Below are positions 42,926 to 50,102 of a stretch of DNA of 64,000 nt, in pieces. This stretch comes from Emticicia sp037153985. GTDB lineage: Bacteria; Bacteroidota; Bacteroidia; Cytophagales; Spirosomataceae. The DNA is taken from assembly GCF_037153985.1 (NCBI RefSeq), contig NZ_JBBAYI010000010.1:62001-126000 (forward strand), given 5' to 3'. Under the pieces are notes generated by a model. It was not told where the DNA came from, made no database searches, and saw nothing but the letters and a program-made list of their open reading frames with translations. Each line of letters starts with the position of its first letter. Within the stretch, counting starts at the first letter, position 1. The position numbers were made by a program, and so were the translations under genes.

Positions 42926-43736
42926 ACATGCAAGTGAAATGATGGTAGACTGGTTGAATAACCAGATGCCGGAATCTGAAAGGGCAGCTTTTGAATTACA
43001 TTTGAATACTTGCCCCGACTGCCAGAAAGAATTACAGGCTACCCGCCAACTGTGGGAGGTAATGGGCAATGTTAGCGTGCCTAAGCCAAGCGATAACCTG
43101 CCAATACAGTTTTATACTATGCTTGAGACTTTTAAAGCCGCTGAAACTAAAAAAGTAAAAAAGGTGTCGTTCTGGAATGAACTGAAACATAAAATTGAAG
43201 CCCTTCTGACACAGAAAAACCTTTTCAGGGTGTCGTATAGTATGTGTTTACTTTTTATTGGACTGGCAGGAGGCTATTGGCTCAACGAACGCCGGACACC
43301 AGATTATCAGGGTCAGATTCAGCAACTTTCAGATCAGGTGCAGGAAATGAACCAGAAAGTAATGCTTTCTTTACTCGAAAACTCATCGGCTACCGAACGC
43401 CTCAAGGCTGTAAGCTATACAAAAGAAATAAATCAGGTTGACGAGCAGGTAATAGAAGCCTTACTCAGTACTTTAAATAACGATTCAAACGTAAATGTCC
43501 GTCTAGTAACATTAGAAGCACTGGCACAGTTGGCCAACAATCCTAAAGTAAGAGAAGGGTTGGTGCAGTCAATCTTGAAGCAGGATACTCCGCTTGTACA
43601 GGCAGCTTTAGCCGACGTAATGGTAAAACTGGAAGAAAAACGTTCGATTAAACCCCTACAACGTTTGCTTGAAAAAGATGATGTCGATGTGATTGTAAAA
43701 ACCAAAATCAAAGAGACCATCAAGGCTTTATCTTAA
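42900..43736 (+). CDS. Anti-sigma factor: zinc-finger ZAS domain, TM segment and HEAT repeats
   Basis: 278 residues from the ATG at 42900; the frame also has a TTG six bases earlier. A cytoplasmic zinc-binding anti-sigma (ZAS) domain comes first, with Cys8/His10 and the core His34-x3-Cys38-x2-Cys41 (HLNTCPDC). A membrane segment lies at about 111-131 (YSMCLLFIGLAGGYW). The C-terminal ~140 residues, on the periplasmic side, form HEAT-type helical repeats (SNVNVRLVTLEALAQLA, TPLVQAALADVMVKL, VDVIVKTKIKETIKAL). It holds the ECF sigma factor inactive, and the repeats probably sense or recruit a periplasmic signal. The start overlaps the sigma gene by 26 bp, tying their translation. Confidence 0.88.
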   Translation: METKLMNCEHASEMMVDWLNNQMPESERAAFELHLNTCPDCQKELQATRQLWEVMGNVSVPKPSDNLPIQFYTMLETFKAAETKKVKKVSFWNELKHKIEALLTQKNLFRVSYSMCLLFIGLAGGYWLNERRTPDYQGQIQQLSDQVQEMNQKVMLSLLENSSATERLKAVSYTKEINQVDEQVIEALLSTLNNDSNVNVRLVTLEALAQLANNPKVREGLVQSILKQDTPLVQAALADVMVKLEEKRSIKPLQRLLEKDDVDVIVKTKIKETIKALS

Positions 43737-43762
43737 AAAAACATACATAAACATACAAAATT

Positions 43763-44629
43763 ATGAAACAATTGGTTATCCTACTTTTGGCAGGAGTGGT
43801 GCTTGCTTGTGCCCCTGCTTCGGCGCAGAAGCTCGAATTTAAAGAACATATCAGCAAAGAGTTTACACTAAAAAAGCCAGCCAGCCAGACGGTTCTGGGT
43901 ATTTATAACATTGATGGCTTTATTAAGGTAGAGACCTATGCAGGTACTAAAGTACTTGTGGAAATTGATAAAACAATTTCGGCTAAAACTCAGGATATTC
44001 TTGATGAAGGTAAAGAAGAATTTAAACTGGGTTTTGAAGAAAACGGCGATAGTGTACTGATATACATTGAAGCCCCTTATGATACCCGCCCGCATCAGGA
44101 AAGAAAAGGACGAAACTGGAACCGCAAAATAGAATATCGTAGCAACCTGAATTTTACCATAAAAGTACCCGCCGATATAAACCTTGATGTTTCGACAATC
44201 AATAATGGCGATATTACGGTAAAAGATGTTGTAGGTGCTATTAAAGCCAATAACATTAATGGTGCTATTTCATTGGCCAATGCGAAAGGAGCAACCAATG
44301 TGCATACAATTAACGGAGACGTAACAATTAATTATCTGGCAAGTCCGCCTGAAAAATCATCTTATTATACACTTAATGGAAATATCCGAATTACATATCC
44401 GGCTTCGTTTTCAGGCGATTTACAGTTTAAAAGTTTTAACGGAGAGTTCTTTACTGATTTCCCTAATACCGAAACACTGGCTCCCGAAGTTATTAAAAAC
44501 ATAGAACACAAAGGCGAAAAAACAGTCTATAAACTAGACAAACGGAGTTCAATCAGAATAGGCAATGGCGGTAAAAAATTCAACTTTGAAACATTCAACG
44601 GAAATATTTATATCAAAAAACAATCATAA
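43763..44629 (+). CDS. Exported DUF4097 family beta-helix-like protein (copy 1)
   Basis: 288 residues. The signal region is MKQLVILLLAGVVLACAPAS; the Cys in VVLAC may be lipidated, or cleavage may follow ASAQ. The body has the repeated short beta-strand pattern of DUF4097 proteins (DVSTINNGDITVKDVVGAI, then NNINGAISLANAKGATNV, then NGDVTIN). Such proteins form right-handed beta-helix-like structures. Their function is not established. The gene follows the anti-sigma factor by 26 bp and precedes a second DUF4097 gene by one base, so they form one operon. It is probably an envelope-stress effector or target of the ECF sigma factor. Confidence 0.83.
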   Translation: MKQLVILLLAGVVLACAPASAQKLEFKEHISKEFTLKKPASQTVLGIYNIDGFIKVETYAGTKVLVEIDKTISAKTQDILDEGKEEFKLGFEENGDSVLIYIEAPYDTRPHQERKGRNWNRKIEYRSNLNFTIKVPADINLDVSTINNGDITVKDVVGAIKANNINGAISLANAKGATNVHTINGDVTINYLASPPEKSSYYTLNGNIRITYPASFSGDLQFKSFNGEFFTDFPNTETLAPEVIKNIEHKGEKTVYKLDKRSSIRIGNGGKKFNFETFNGNIYIKKQS

Positions 44630-44630
44630 A

Positions 44631-45461
44631 ATGAAAAACAATAAAGTAATTATCGTACTCTTGGTGCTAATGGCTGTTATTAAAATCACCCCGATATTAG
44701 CGCAAAATGAAATCAAAGAACAATTGTTGGTGCCTCTGTCCGACCCTGCCAAATCAGGTTCTTTAAAAGTCGAATTAGTTCATGGTTCCATCAAAGTGGT
44801 TGGCTATGCTGGCAAAGAAGTCGTAATTGATGCAGAAACCAATGCTAACCCAAATAAAAAAGAAAAAAACGATGAATTAGCCAGCGGCATGAAACGCATA
44901 TCGAACCGTGGAGGACTTGAACTATCAGCCGAGGAAAAAAATAATAAAGTGGTGGTTACATCTCATACCGTCAGACAACCCGTGAACCTGACAATTAAAG
45001 TGCCTCAACAGTTTTCGCTTAAGGTAAGTACTGTAAACAACGGAGATATAGTTATTGAAAACATTAACGGAGAGTTGGAAGTAAATAACGTTAACGGCGA
45101 TATTACACTAACCAATGTGTCGGGTTCGGCAGTAGCTAACACGGTTAATGGGGTAATTAAAGCTAATTTTAAAAGTGTAACCGATGCCCCAATGGCTTTC
45201 ACAACACTAAATGGCAATGTAGATGTAACTTTTCCGGTTACTACGAAAATGAATGTGAAGGTGAAGTCGGACCGTGGCGAAATATACAGCGACTTTGATA
45301 TTGATGTTGACAAAACTACTCCGAAAGGTGTTCGTACCTCACAGAACGGTATGTATAAAGTAAGTGTCGACGACTGGATTCAAGGTAAAGTTAACGGCGG
45401 TGGAAGTGAAATAATGATGAAAAATATGCACGGAAATATCTATATCCGTAAGGCAAAATAA
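44631..45461 (+). CDS. Exported DUF4097 family protein (copy 2)
   Basis: 276 residues from the ATG at 44631, which directly follows the stop of copy 1. A signal peptide is seen (hydrophobic core to ITPILAQ). The same repeat pattern as copy 1 occurs: LKVSTVNNGDIVIENINGEL, then VNNVNGDITLTNVSG, then NTVNGVI. The C-terminal block DDWIQGKVNGGGSEIMMKN has no counterpart in copy 1 except a shared MHGNIYIRK-like ending. A tandem paralogue, probably from duplication, in the sigma/anti-sigma operon. Both may be surface or periplasmic scaffolds. A hairpin terminator follows at 45465. Confidence 0.83.
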   Translation: MKNNKVIIVLLVLMAVIKITPILAQNEIKEQLLVPLSDPAKSGSLKVELVHGSIKVVGYAGKEVVIDAETNANPNKKEKNDELASGMKRISNRGGLELSAEEKNNKVVVTSHTVRQPVNLTIKVPQQFSLKVSTVNNGDIVIENINGELEVNNVNGDITLTNVSGSAVANTVNGVIKANFKSVTDAPMAFTTLNGNVDVTFPVTTKMNVKVKSDRGEIYSDFDIDVDKTTPKGVRTSQNGMYKVSVDDWIQGKVNGGGSEIMMKNMHGNIYIRKAK

Positions 45462-45464
45462 CAT

Positions 45465-45499
45465 ATTGAGGGGTAAGTTAATTGAGCTTGCCCCTCAAT
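45465..45499 (+). terminator. Terminator of the sigma/DUF4097 operon
   Basis: ATTGAGGGG with T-AAG pairs to CTT-G-CCCCTCAAT (13-bp arms at 45465-45477 and 45487-45499, one T-G wobble). It lies 3 nt after the operon stop. Confidence 0.65.
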
Positions 45500-45507
45500 T
45501 AAAAATT

Positions 45508-45570
45508 ATGAAAAAGCTAAAATATTTTATTGGTTTATGTCTGCACAACTTATTTTTTCTTTTGCTGTAA
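45508..45570 (+). CDS. 20-codon signal-like micro-ORF
   Basis: ATG 45508 to TAA 45570 encodes MKKLKYFIGLCLHNLFFLLL, a lysine-led hydrophobic peptide like a signal peptide with no mature part. It lies just after a terminator hairpin, without a promoter of its own that I can see. It may be a remnant of an eroded exported-protein gene, or chance. The surrounding stretch 45462-45825 (364 bp) holds no other gene. Confidence 0.2.
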   Translation: MKKLKYFIGLCLHNLFFLLL

Positions 45571-45726
45571 AACTTCAATTTCTCTTTTAAAGCTGCCTTT
45601 TGCTGAGCCAATCTCTGATAAACACGCCTATATTCATATAAGTATAATAACTAGGGCTGAGTATTTTTTTTAAAATCGTGCAACATCTTCAAATCTTTTG
45701 TGTCTTTTGAAAGTTATTATCTCGCT

Positions 45727-45762
45727 TAAAAAATGTTAAAATACTCCTTTTAACATTTTTTA
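45727..45762. terminator. 15-bp perfect bidirectional hairpin
   Basis: TAAAAAATGTTAAAA (45727-45741) is the exact complement of TTTTAACATTTTTTA (45748-45762). It is A-rich in front and T-rich behind, so it can act on either strand. It isolates the sigma operon from the next gene. Confidence 0.7.
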
Positions 45763-45766
45763 ATAA

Positions 45767-45795
45767 TTGTCTGTTTGCAAATCGCTATAACTTTG
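45767..45795 (+). promoter_or_regulatory. Promoter of the DUF5916 protein gene
   Basis: A -7 element TAACTTTG (45788-45795) has an ATTG (45766-45769) as a possible -33 18 bp upstream. The leader is about 25 nt to the ATG at 45826. Confidence 0.5.
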
Positions 45796-45825
45796 CGGCA
45801 TTCAAATGCGTATGATTAAACTTTT

Positions 45826-48312
45826 ATGAAAAAGCTATTTTTACTTACTTACCTTTTCACTTTTACGTGTTATTGTACTCTTTTTGCCCAGATTGTACCA
45901 AAAAAACTGGCTGCCAAACGTACCAGCAAATCGGTTATAATTGATGGAAGACTAAACGAGCCAGCTTGGCAGGATGCATCGTTACTCGACGATTTTACGG
46001 AGTTCCGCCCAGTAGCAGGACGCAAAGAAGAATATGAAAATCGAACGGAAGCCTTTTTAATGTATGACGACGCAGGTATTTACTTCGGTGGTACTTGTTA
46101 TGAAAAAAGTCTCGACAGTATTTCGAAAGAACTCGTAGGACGAGACGGCTTCGGAGCCAATGATTACATCGGAATTATTTTTGACACCTATAACGACAAA
46201 CTCAACGGCTTTGAATATTTTATTACTCCTTTAGGTGAGCAATGGGATGCTAAAATGACATCGAACACCAACAGTGACAACGGTGGAGAAGATTTTAGCT
46301 GGAATGCCGTTTGGAAAAGTGCCGTAGTGATACACGATAAAGGATGGTCGTTCGAGATTTTTCTGCCTTACTCAGCTATCAGGTTCAGTAAAGACAAAAT
46401 TCAGGACTGGGGTTTGAATATTACCAGAAGAAGACGTAAAACCGAACGACAAAATACATGGAGTGCTATTAATCCTAACGTGAATGGTTTTCTGACGCAG
46501 GAAGGATTCTGGACGGGTATTTCAGACATTAAACCACCGATTCGTCTGCAATTGTCGCCTTATTTTTCAATTTATGCCAATCATTTTCCGGTCAATCAGC
46601 CAGACCAGAAAAACTGGACTAATCAGGTTTCTGGCGGCTTGGATTTGAAACTGGGGTTAAGTCAGGCTTTTACTTTAGATGCAACCCTGATTCCAGATTT
46701 TGGACAAGTGCAAAGTGATAACCGTGTGCTAAATCTTACCCCTTTTGAAGTAAAGTTCAACGAGAATCGTACTTTTTTTACCGAAGGAACTGAACTATTT
46801 AATAAAGGTAACCTTTTCTACTCAAGACGCATTGGTGGTGCGCCAATTAACTTTGATGCAGCCTATGACGGCCTGAAAGATAATGAAAGGGTAATTGCGA
46901 ATCCGACGGAATCAAAATTAATTAATGCCTCAAAGGTATCGGGCCGCATGAAAGGAGGCTTGGGTATTGGCATTCTGAATGCCATTACGCGCCCGCAATA
47001 TGCTGTTATTGAAAATACCGAAACAGGCGAGCGAAGAAAAGTTGAAACCGACCCAACCACTAATTATAACATTCTGGTACTAGACCAAACGCTTAAACAC
47101 AATTCGAGTGTAAGTTTTATAAATACCAGTGTACTCAGAGGAAATAATAATTATAATGCTAATGTAAGTTCGGGGTTATTTAGTTTTTTTGATAAAAAAA
47201 ATACTTATAACCTGACAGGAAGCGTAGCTATCAGCAGCCTCACATATAAAGTACCAGATAAGAAAAACACAATGGGTTATAGCCACTCCATAGGCTTTTC
47301 TAAAAATAGTGGCAGGTTTAATTTTAGCCTTTCACAACAACTGACCGACACCAGATATACCAGTAATGACTTAGGTTATTTTACTAATAACAATTTTATA
47401 AACCATGTTTTATACTTGGGGTATCGGTATACCGAGCCTAAAAAATGGTATAACAGGTTATTTTATAATTTTAATGCCTTTTACAGTTCGTTATACGCAC
47501 CAATTGGAGACATAAAATCTAAATATCAACAATCTTACATTAATGCCAACTTCAGTGCGCAAATGAAAAAGCTACATTGGTTTGGTGCTTTTGCAGAGGT
47601 TTACCCTGCTCAGAACAACTTTTATGAGCCACGTGTGGTAGGGCAGGTATTCAGAAAAGGAGCTAACGCTAGTCTGACCTTATGGTTTGAAAGTAATTAC
47701 ACTAAAAAATACTCGGTTTCCACGCAGATTTCAGAAACTGTGTATACTAATTTTTATAACCTTAACGCTACGTGGTTTTATTTCTCGCATCAGTACCGTT
47801 TCAATAGTAAGTTTTCAATCAGGCATAGTGTTGAGTATTCGGCTAAGCCAACAGATTTGGGCTTTATGACTTTGCTTGATACCACCACGCCTTTATTTGC
47901 CCTTAGAAGTGTAAATTCCATTGACCACGTTTTGTTTCTGAAATATAATTTTACCAACAAAATGGGGCTTACTTTCAGAGCCAGACACTACGCAAGTGTA
48001 GTGAACCCAAGAACCTTTTTTACACTCAATACCAACGGAACACTTAGCCCCAGAGATGGCATTGCCGAGAATCTGAACCGAAATGTAAACTTCTTTAATA
48101 TTGATATGGTATATACATGGCAGTTTGCTCCGGGTAGCTTCCTGAATGTTGTCTGGAAGGAAGCAAGTGTAACGGATTCTGATAGGGCGACTAATAATTA
48201 TCTGGATAATTTACAGAATACCCTTCAGACACAGCAAAACAATAATTTTTCGTTGAAAATTATTTATTTTCTGGACTACCTTCAGTTAAAGAATCTGAAA
48301 AAAAGCATATAA
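45826..48312 (+). CDS. DUF5916 protein with N-terminal carbohydrate-binding family 9-like domain
   Basis: 828 residues. A signal peptide ends near CTLFAQ (about residue 22). A CBM9-like domain follows (about 35-230, with IDGRLNEPAWQDA at its start and GWSFEIFLPYSAIRFS near its end). The rest is the DUF5916 region, which has many alternating beta segments and an aromatic C-terminal barrel-like pattern (QNNNFSLKIIYFLDY). This suggests an outer-membrane beta-barrel. The order CBM9 then DUF5916 is common in Bacteroidota, often called a hydrolase without evidence. It may bind a glycan or be a receptor for small molecules; I cannot tell which. It stands alone with its own promoter and is not part of the sigma-factor operon. 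Confidence 0.85.
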   Translation: MKKLFLLTYLFTFTCYCTLFAQIVPKKLAAKRTSKSVIIDGRLNEPAWQDASLLDDFTEFRPVAGRKEEYENRTEAFLMYDDAGIYFGGTCYEKSLDSISKELVGRDGFGANDYIGIIFDTYNDKLNGFEYFITPLGEQWDAKMTSNTNSDNGGEDFSWNAVWKSAVVIHDKGWSFEIFLPYSAIRFSKDKIQDWGLNITRRRRKTERQNTWSAINPNVNGFLTQEGFWTGISDIKPPIRLQLSPYFSIYANHFPVNQPDQKNWTNQVSGGLDLKLGLSQAFTLDATLIPDFGQVQSDNRVLNLTPFEVKFNENRTFFTEGTELFNKGNLFYSRRIGGAPINFDAAYDGLKDNERVIANPTESKLINASKVSGRMKGGLGIGILNAITRPQYAVIENTETGERRKVETDPTTNYNILVLDQTLKHNSSVSFINTSVLRGNNNYNANVSSGLFSFFDKKNTYNLTGSVAISSLTYKVPDKKNTMGYSHSIGFSKNSGRFNFSLSQQLTDTRYTSNDLGYFTNNNFINHVLYLGYRYTEPKKWYNRLFYNFNAFYSSLYAPIGDIKSKYQQSYINANFSAQMKKLHWFGAFAEVYPAQNNFYEPRVVGQVFRKGANASLTLWFESNYTKKYSVSTQISETVYTNFYNLNATWFYFSHQYRFNSKFSIRHSVEYSAKPTDLGFMTLLDTTTPLFALRSVNSIDHVLFLKYNFTNKMGLTFRARHYASVVNPRTFFTLNTNGTLSPRDGIAENLNRNVNFFNIDMVYTWQFAPGSFLNVVWKEASVTDSDRATNNYLDNLQNTLQTQQNNNFSLKIIYFLDYLQLKNLKKSI

Positions 48313-48381
48313 ACAGCAAGCAATTATGCAGGGCCGTAGTGAATACGGCTCTTTTTGATATTTTACGAAAATAGTACAAGG

Positions 48382-48729
48382 TTATTTTACAATTCCAACA
48401 TCCATTCCGGCTTTGAATACTTTCTGAGGGGGCTTGGTTTTAATAAACTTGGGCATCTGAAAACCTACCTGAAAGCGTAAGGCAAACTTCTTTTTATCTT
48501 CTTTGGCCGATTCCTTTACCTCTTCTTCTACATTGGTAATAGACAACCTGAAACCAAAACCCAAAAAACTGGTCATTTCATTTTTGAGTTCTTCTTCGGT
48601 TTGTTTATTTTCTTTGACGCTTTTGTGGTCGTAGTCTATCTTTTCTGCTACAAAAAATTTCTTTTTTTGTTGTCCATAAACACTAAAAGAACCAACGAAT
48701 AAGATTATTAATAAAGTGAGCTTTTTCAT
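48382..48729 (-). CDS. Small exported hypothetical protein
   Basis: 115 residues from ATG 48729, with signal peptide MKKLTLLIILFVGSFSVYGQ. The open frame runs to 48828, but the upstream part lacks signal character and is rejected. The mature part is lysine/glutamate-rich (KKKFFVAEKIDYDHKSVKEN) and ends in a beta-like FALRFQVGFQMPKF segment. I do not recognise a family. It is convergent with the DUF5916 gene, and the next gene upstream is on the other strand, so it is a lone gene. A periplasmic or outer-membrane-associated protein is likely. Confidence 0.7.
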   Translation of the reverse strand: MKKLTLLIILFVGSFSVYGQQKKKFFVAEKIDYDHKSVKENKQTEEELKNEMTSFLGFGFRLSITNVEEEVKESAKEDKKKFALRFQVGFQMPKFIKTKPPQKVFKAGMDVGIVK

Positions 48730-49053
48730 TATATCTGGACTTAGGAATGAAGGTTTCTTGTAGTGGAGCCAAGAAACAAATACTTCTGAATTTCTAACAA
48801 ATTTAATTCTGTATAGGTCATATACCAAAAAAAGTCTGATGTTTTTGCAATAAAATAGTTCTTATTGAAGAAAATAACGCATTAACTGGCGAATAGAAAA
48901 ACATTTTAGATTTAAAGTACTTCTTGTATTCTTTATTTGATGTGAAAGAAAATTTATTTGTCGGTATATTTTTTTCTCAATAATGTATGTTTTATGAAAA
49001 AAATTATTTAACTTTATTACTTGTAGCATATATTTGCAGCAAAACGTAAGATT
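48730..49053. other. Divergent intergenic region before the copper-like operon
   Basis: 324 bp, AT-rich. It holds the promoter at 49007-49036 for the operon to the right. No hairpin or small gene was recognised. Confidence 0.4.
49007..49036 (+). promoter_or_regulatory. Promoter of the copper-handling operon
   Basis: A -7 element TATATTTG (49029-49036) fits TAnnTTTG. A TTTA at 49007-49010 is a possible -33 with 18-bp spacing. It lies 17 bp before the first TTG start codon at 49054. Confidence 0.45.
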
Positions 49054-49431
49054 TTGAGAAAAGCAATTGCCATATTACTTCTATTTTCGGTAATGGTTCG
49101 CCCTTTTACTCAGGCTTACTATTTGATAGATTATCAACTACGTCAGGATTTTATCGCTAAGGTATTCTGCATCAATAAAGAAAAACCACAATTACATTGC
49201 AACGGAAAATGTTATCTGGCCAAACGCCTGAAAGCCACAGAAGAAAAAGAAAATAAAACTCAGCGGAGTATCCTCGAAAAATACGAAATTCCAACCATAA
49301 TTTGTGAGGAGGTAACAAGCCCACAGTTTAATTCTGTAATGCCTGATTATACCCTCATTGCTGATACTTACCAAAATCATTATACAGGCTTGTTTGCCTC
49401 TTATCTCTTTCATCCGCCTTGTCAGGCATAA
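49054..49431 (+). CDS. Small exported Cys/His-motif protein (copy 1, copper locus)
   Basis: 125 residues, starting with TTG at 49054 (MRKAIAILLLF forms the start of a signal peptide; no ATG fits better). Just after the hydrophobic N-terminus comes a Cys/His cluster: Cys39, His48, Cys49 and Cys53 in FCINKEKPQLHCNGKCYL (C-x8-H-C-x3-C). A charged helix then follows (KRLKATEEKENK). The same motif recurs in the next gene. I do not know a named family, but I recall similar Bacteroidota proteins next to copper-linked receptor genes. The motif could bind Cu(I) or zinc. First gene of an operon that continues through a TonB receptor, MbnP- and MbnH-like genes and a YHS protein. Confidence 0.7.
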   Translation: MRKAIAILLLFSVMVRPFTQAYYLIDYQLRQDFIAKVFCINKEKPQLHCNGKCYLAKRLKATEEKENKTQRSILEKYEIPTIICEEVTSPQFNSVMPDYTLIADTYQNHYTGLFASYLFHPPCQA

Positions 49432-49564
49432 GTACTTCATTATTAATTATCTGCGTTATTGAGGCTTTGTACAAAAGTGTGTAGCTTGGCTATACTGCTG
49501 GCAATAAAGCCCTCTGCTGATGATTTTATTTACCTTTCAGTTTCATATAAACCTATAATTACGG

Positions 49565-49951
49565 TTGAATTATTTAAGACAAATAGGAATATTGCTCTTA
49601 TGTGGCTTGCTATTTTTGCGGGTCATGGTTGTTCCTGTGGTGTTTCTTGAATATGAGTTCAACAAAGAGTATATTATTGATAACTATTGTGTAAATAAAA
49701 ATAAACCAGCGTTGCACTGTGACGGAAAATGTTACTTGGCCAAAAAAATTAAAACTGCCGAGCAAAACGAAGAACAACAAGCTAAAGCGAATATTTTTAA
49801 ATTATTAGTCGAAGTATTCCATAGCCACACACCTAGCTATGAGATTCTTCATGGCTTTTGCTGGATAAAGCCACTTACACATCCCGCGTACAAAGATACT
49901 TACCATTATCTTATTCTTTTTTCAATATTGAAACCCCCTCAGTTGAGTTAA
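49565..49951 (+). CDS. Small exported Cys/His-motif protein (copy 2, copper locus)
   Basis: 128 residues, again with a TTG start (49565). The hydrophobic N-terminus MNYLRQIGILLLCGLLFLRV is followed by YCVNKNKPALHCDGKCYLAK, with Cys42, His51, Cys52 and Cys56 in the same C-x8-H-C-x3-C spacing as copy 1. The rest is dissimilar apart from a short lysine-rich helix. It is a tandem paralogue of the previous gene (133-bp gap). The conserved motif in otherwise diverged paralogues suggests a metal-binding function that has been kept. Both lie before the TonB receptor gene. Function is inferred from context only. Confidence 0.68.
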   Translation: MNYLRQIGILLLCGLLFLRVMVVPVVFLEYEFNKEYIIDNYCVNKNKPALHCDGKCYLAKKIKTAEQNEEQQAKANIFKLLVEVFHSHTPSYEILHGFCWIKPLTHPAYKDTYHYLILFSILKPPQLS

Positions 49952-50102
49952 AATACCAGAATAATCTGGCAGTTAGGGCAAGCATAAATTGTGTTTTTAT
50001 GTAAAAACTAAAGTTTGCTGCTATGTATTTGGTATAAACTCAGCTTACAAACCATTCATTACTCTGCAAAGGGTATTCAATATTGATTTAAAAATAACCG
50101 TA

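Noticed and set aside
49459..49650. 63-codon frame overlapping the second Cys/His-motif gene
   Set aside because: Different frame from the paralogue, which carries the conserved motif.
49989..50102. N-terminal extension of the copper-operon TonB receptor
   Set aside because: It precedes a perfect signal peptide at ATG 50103.
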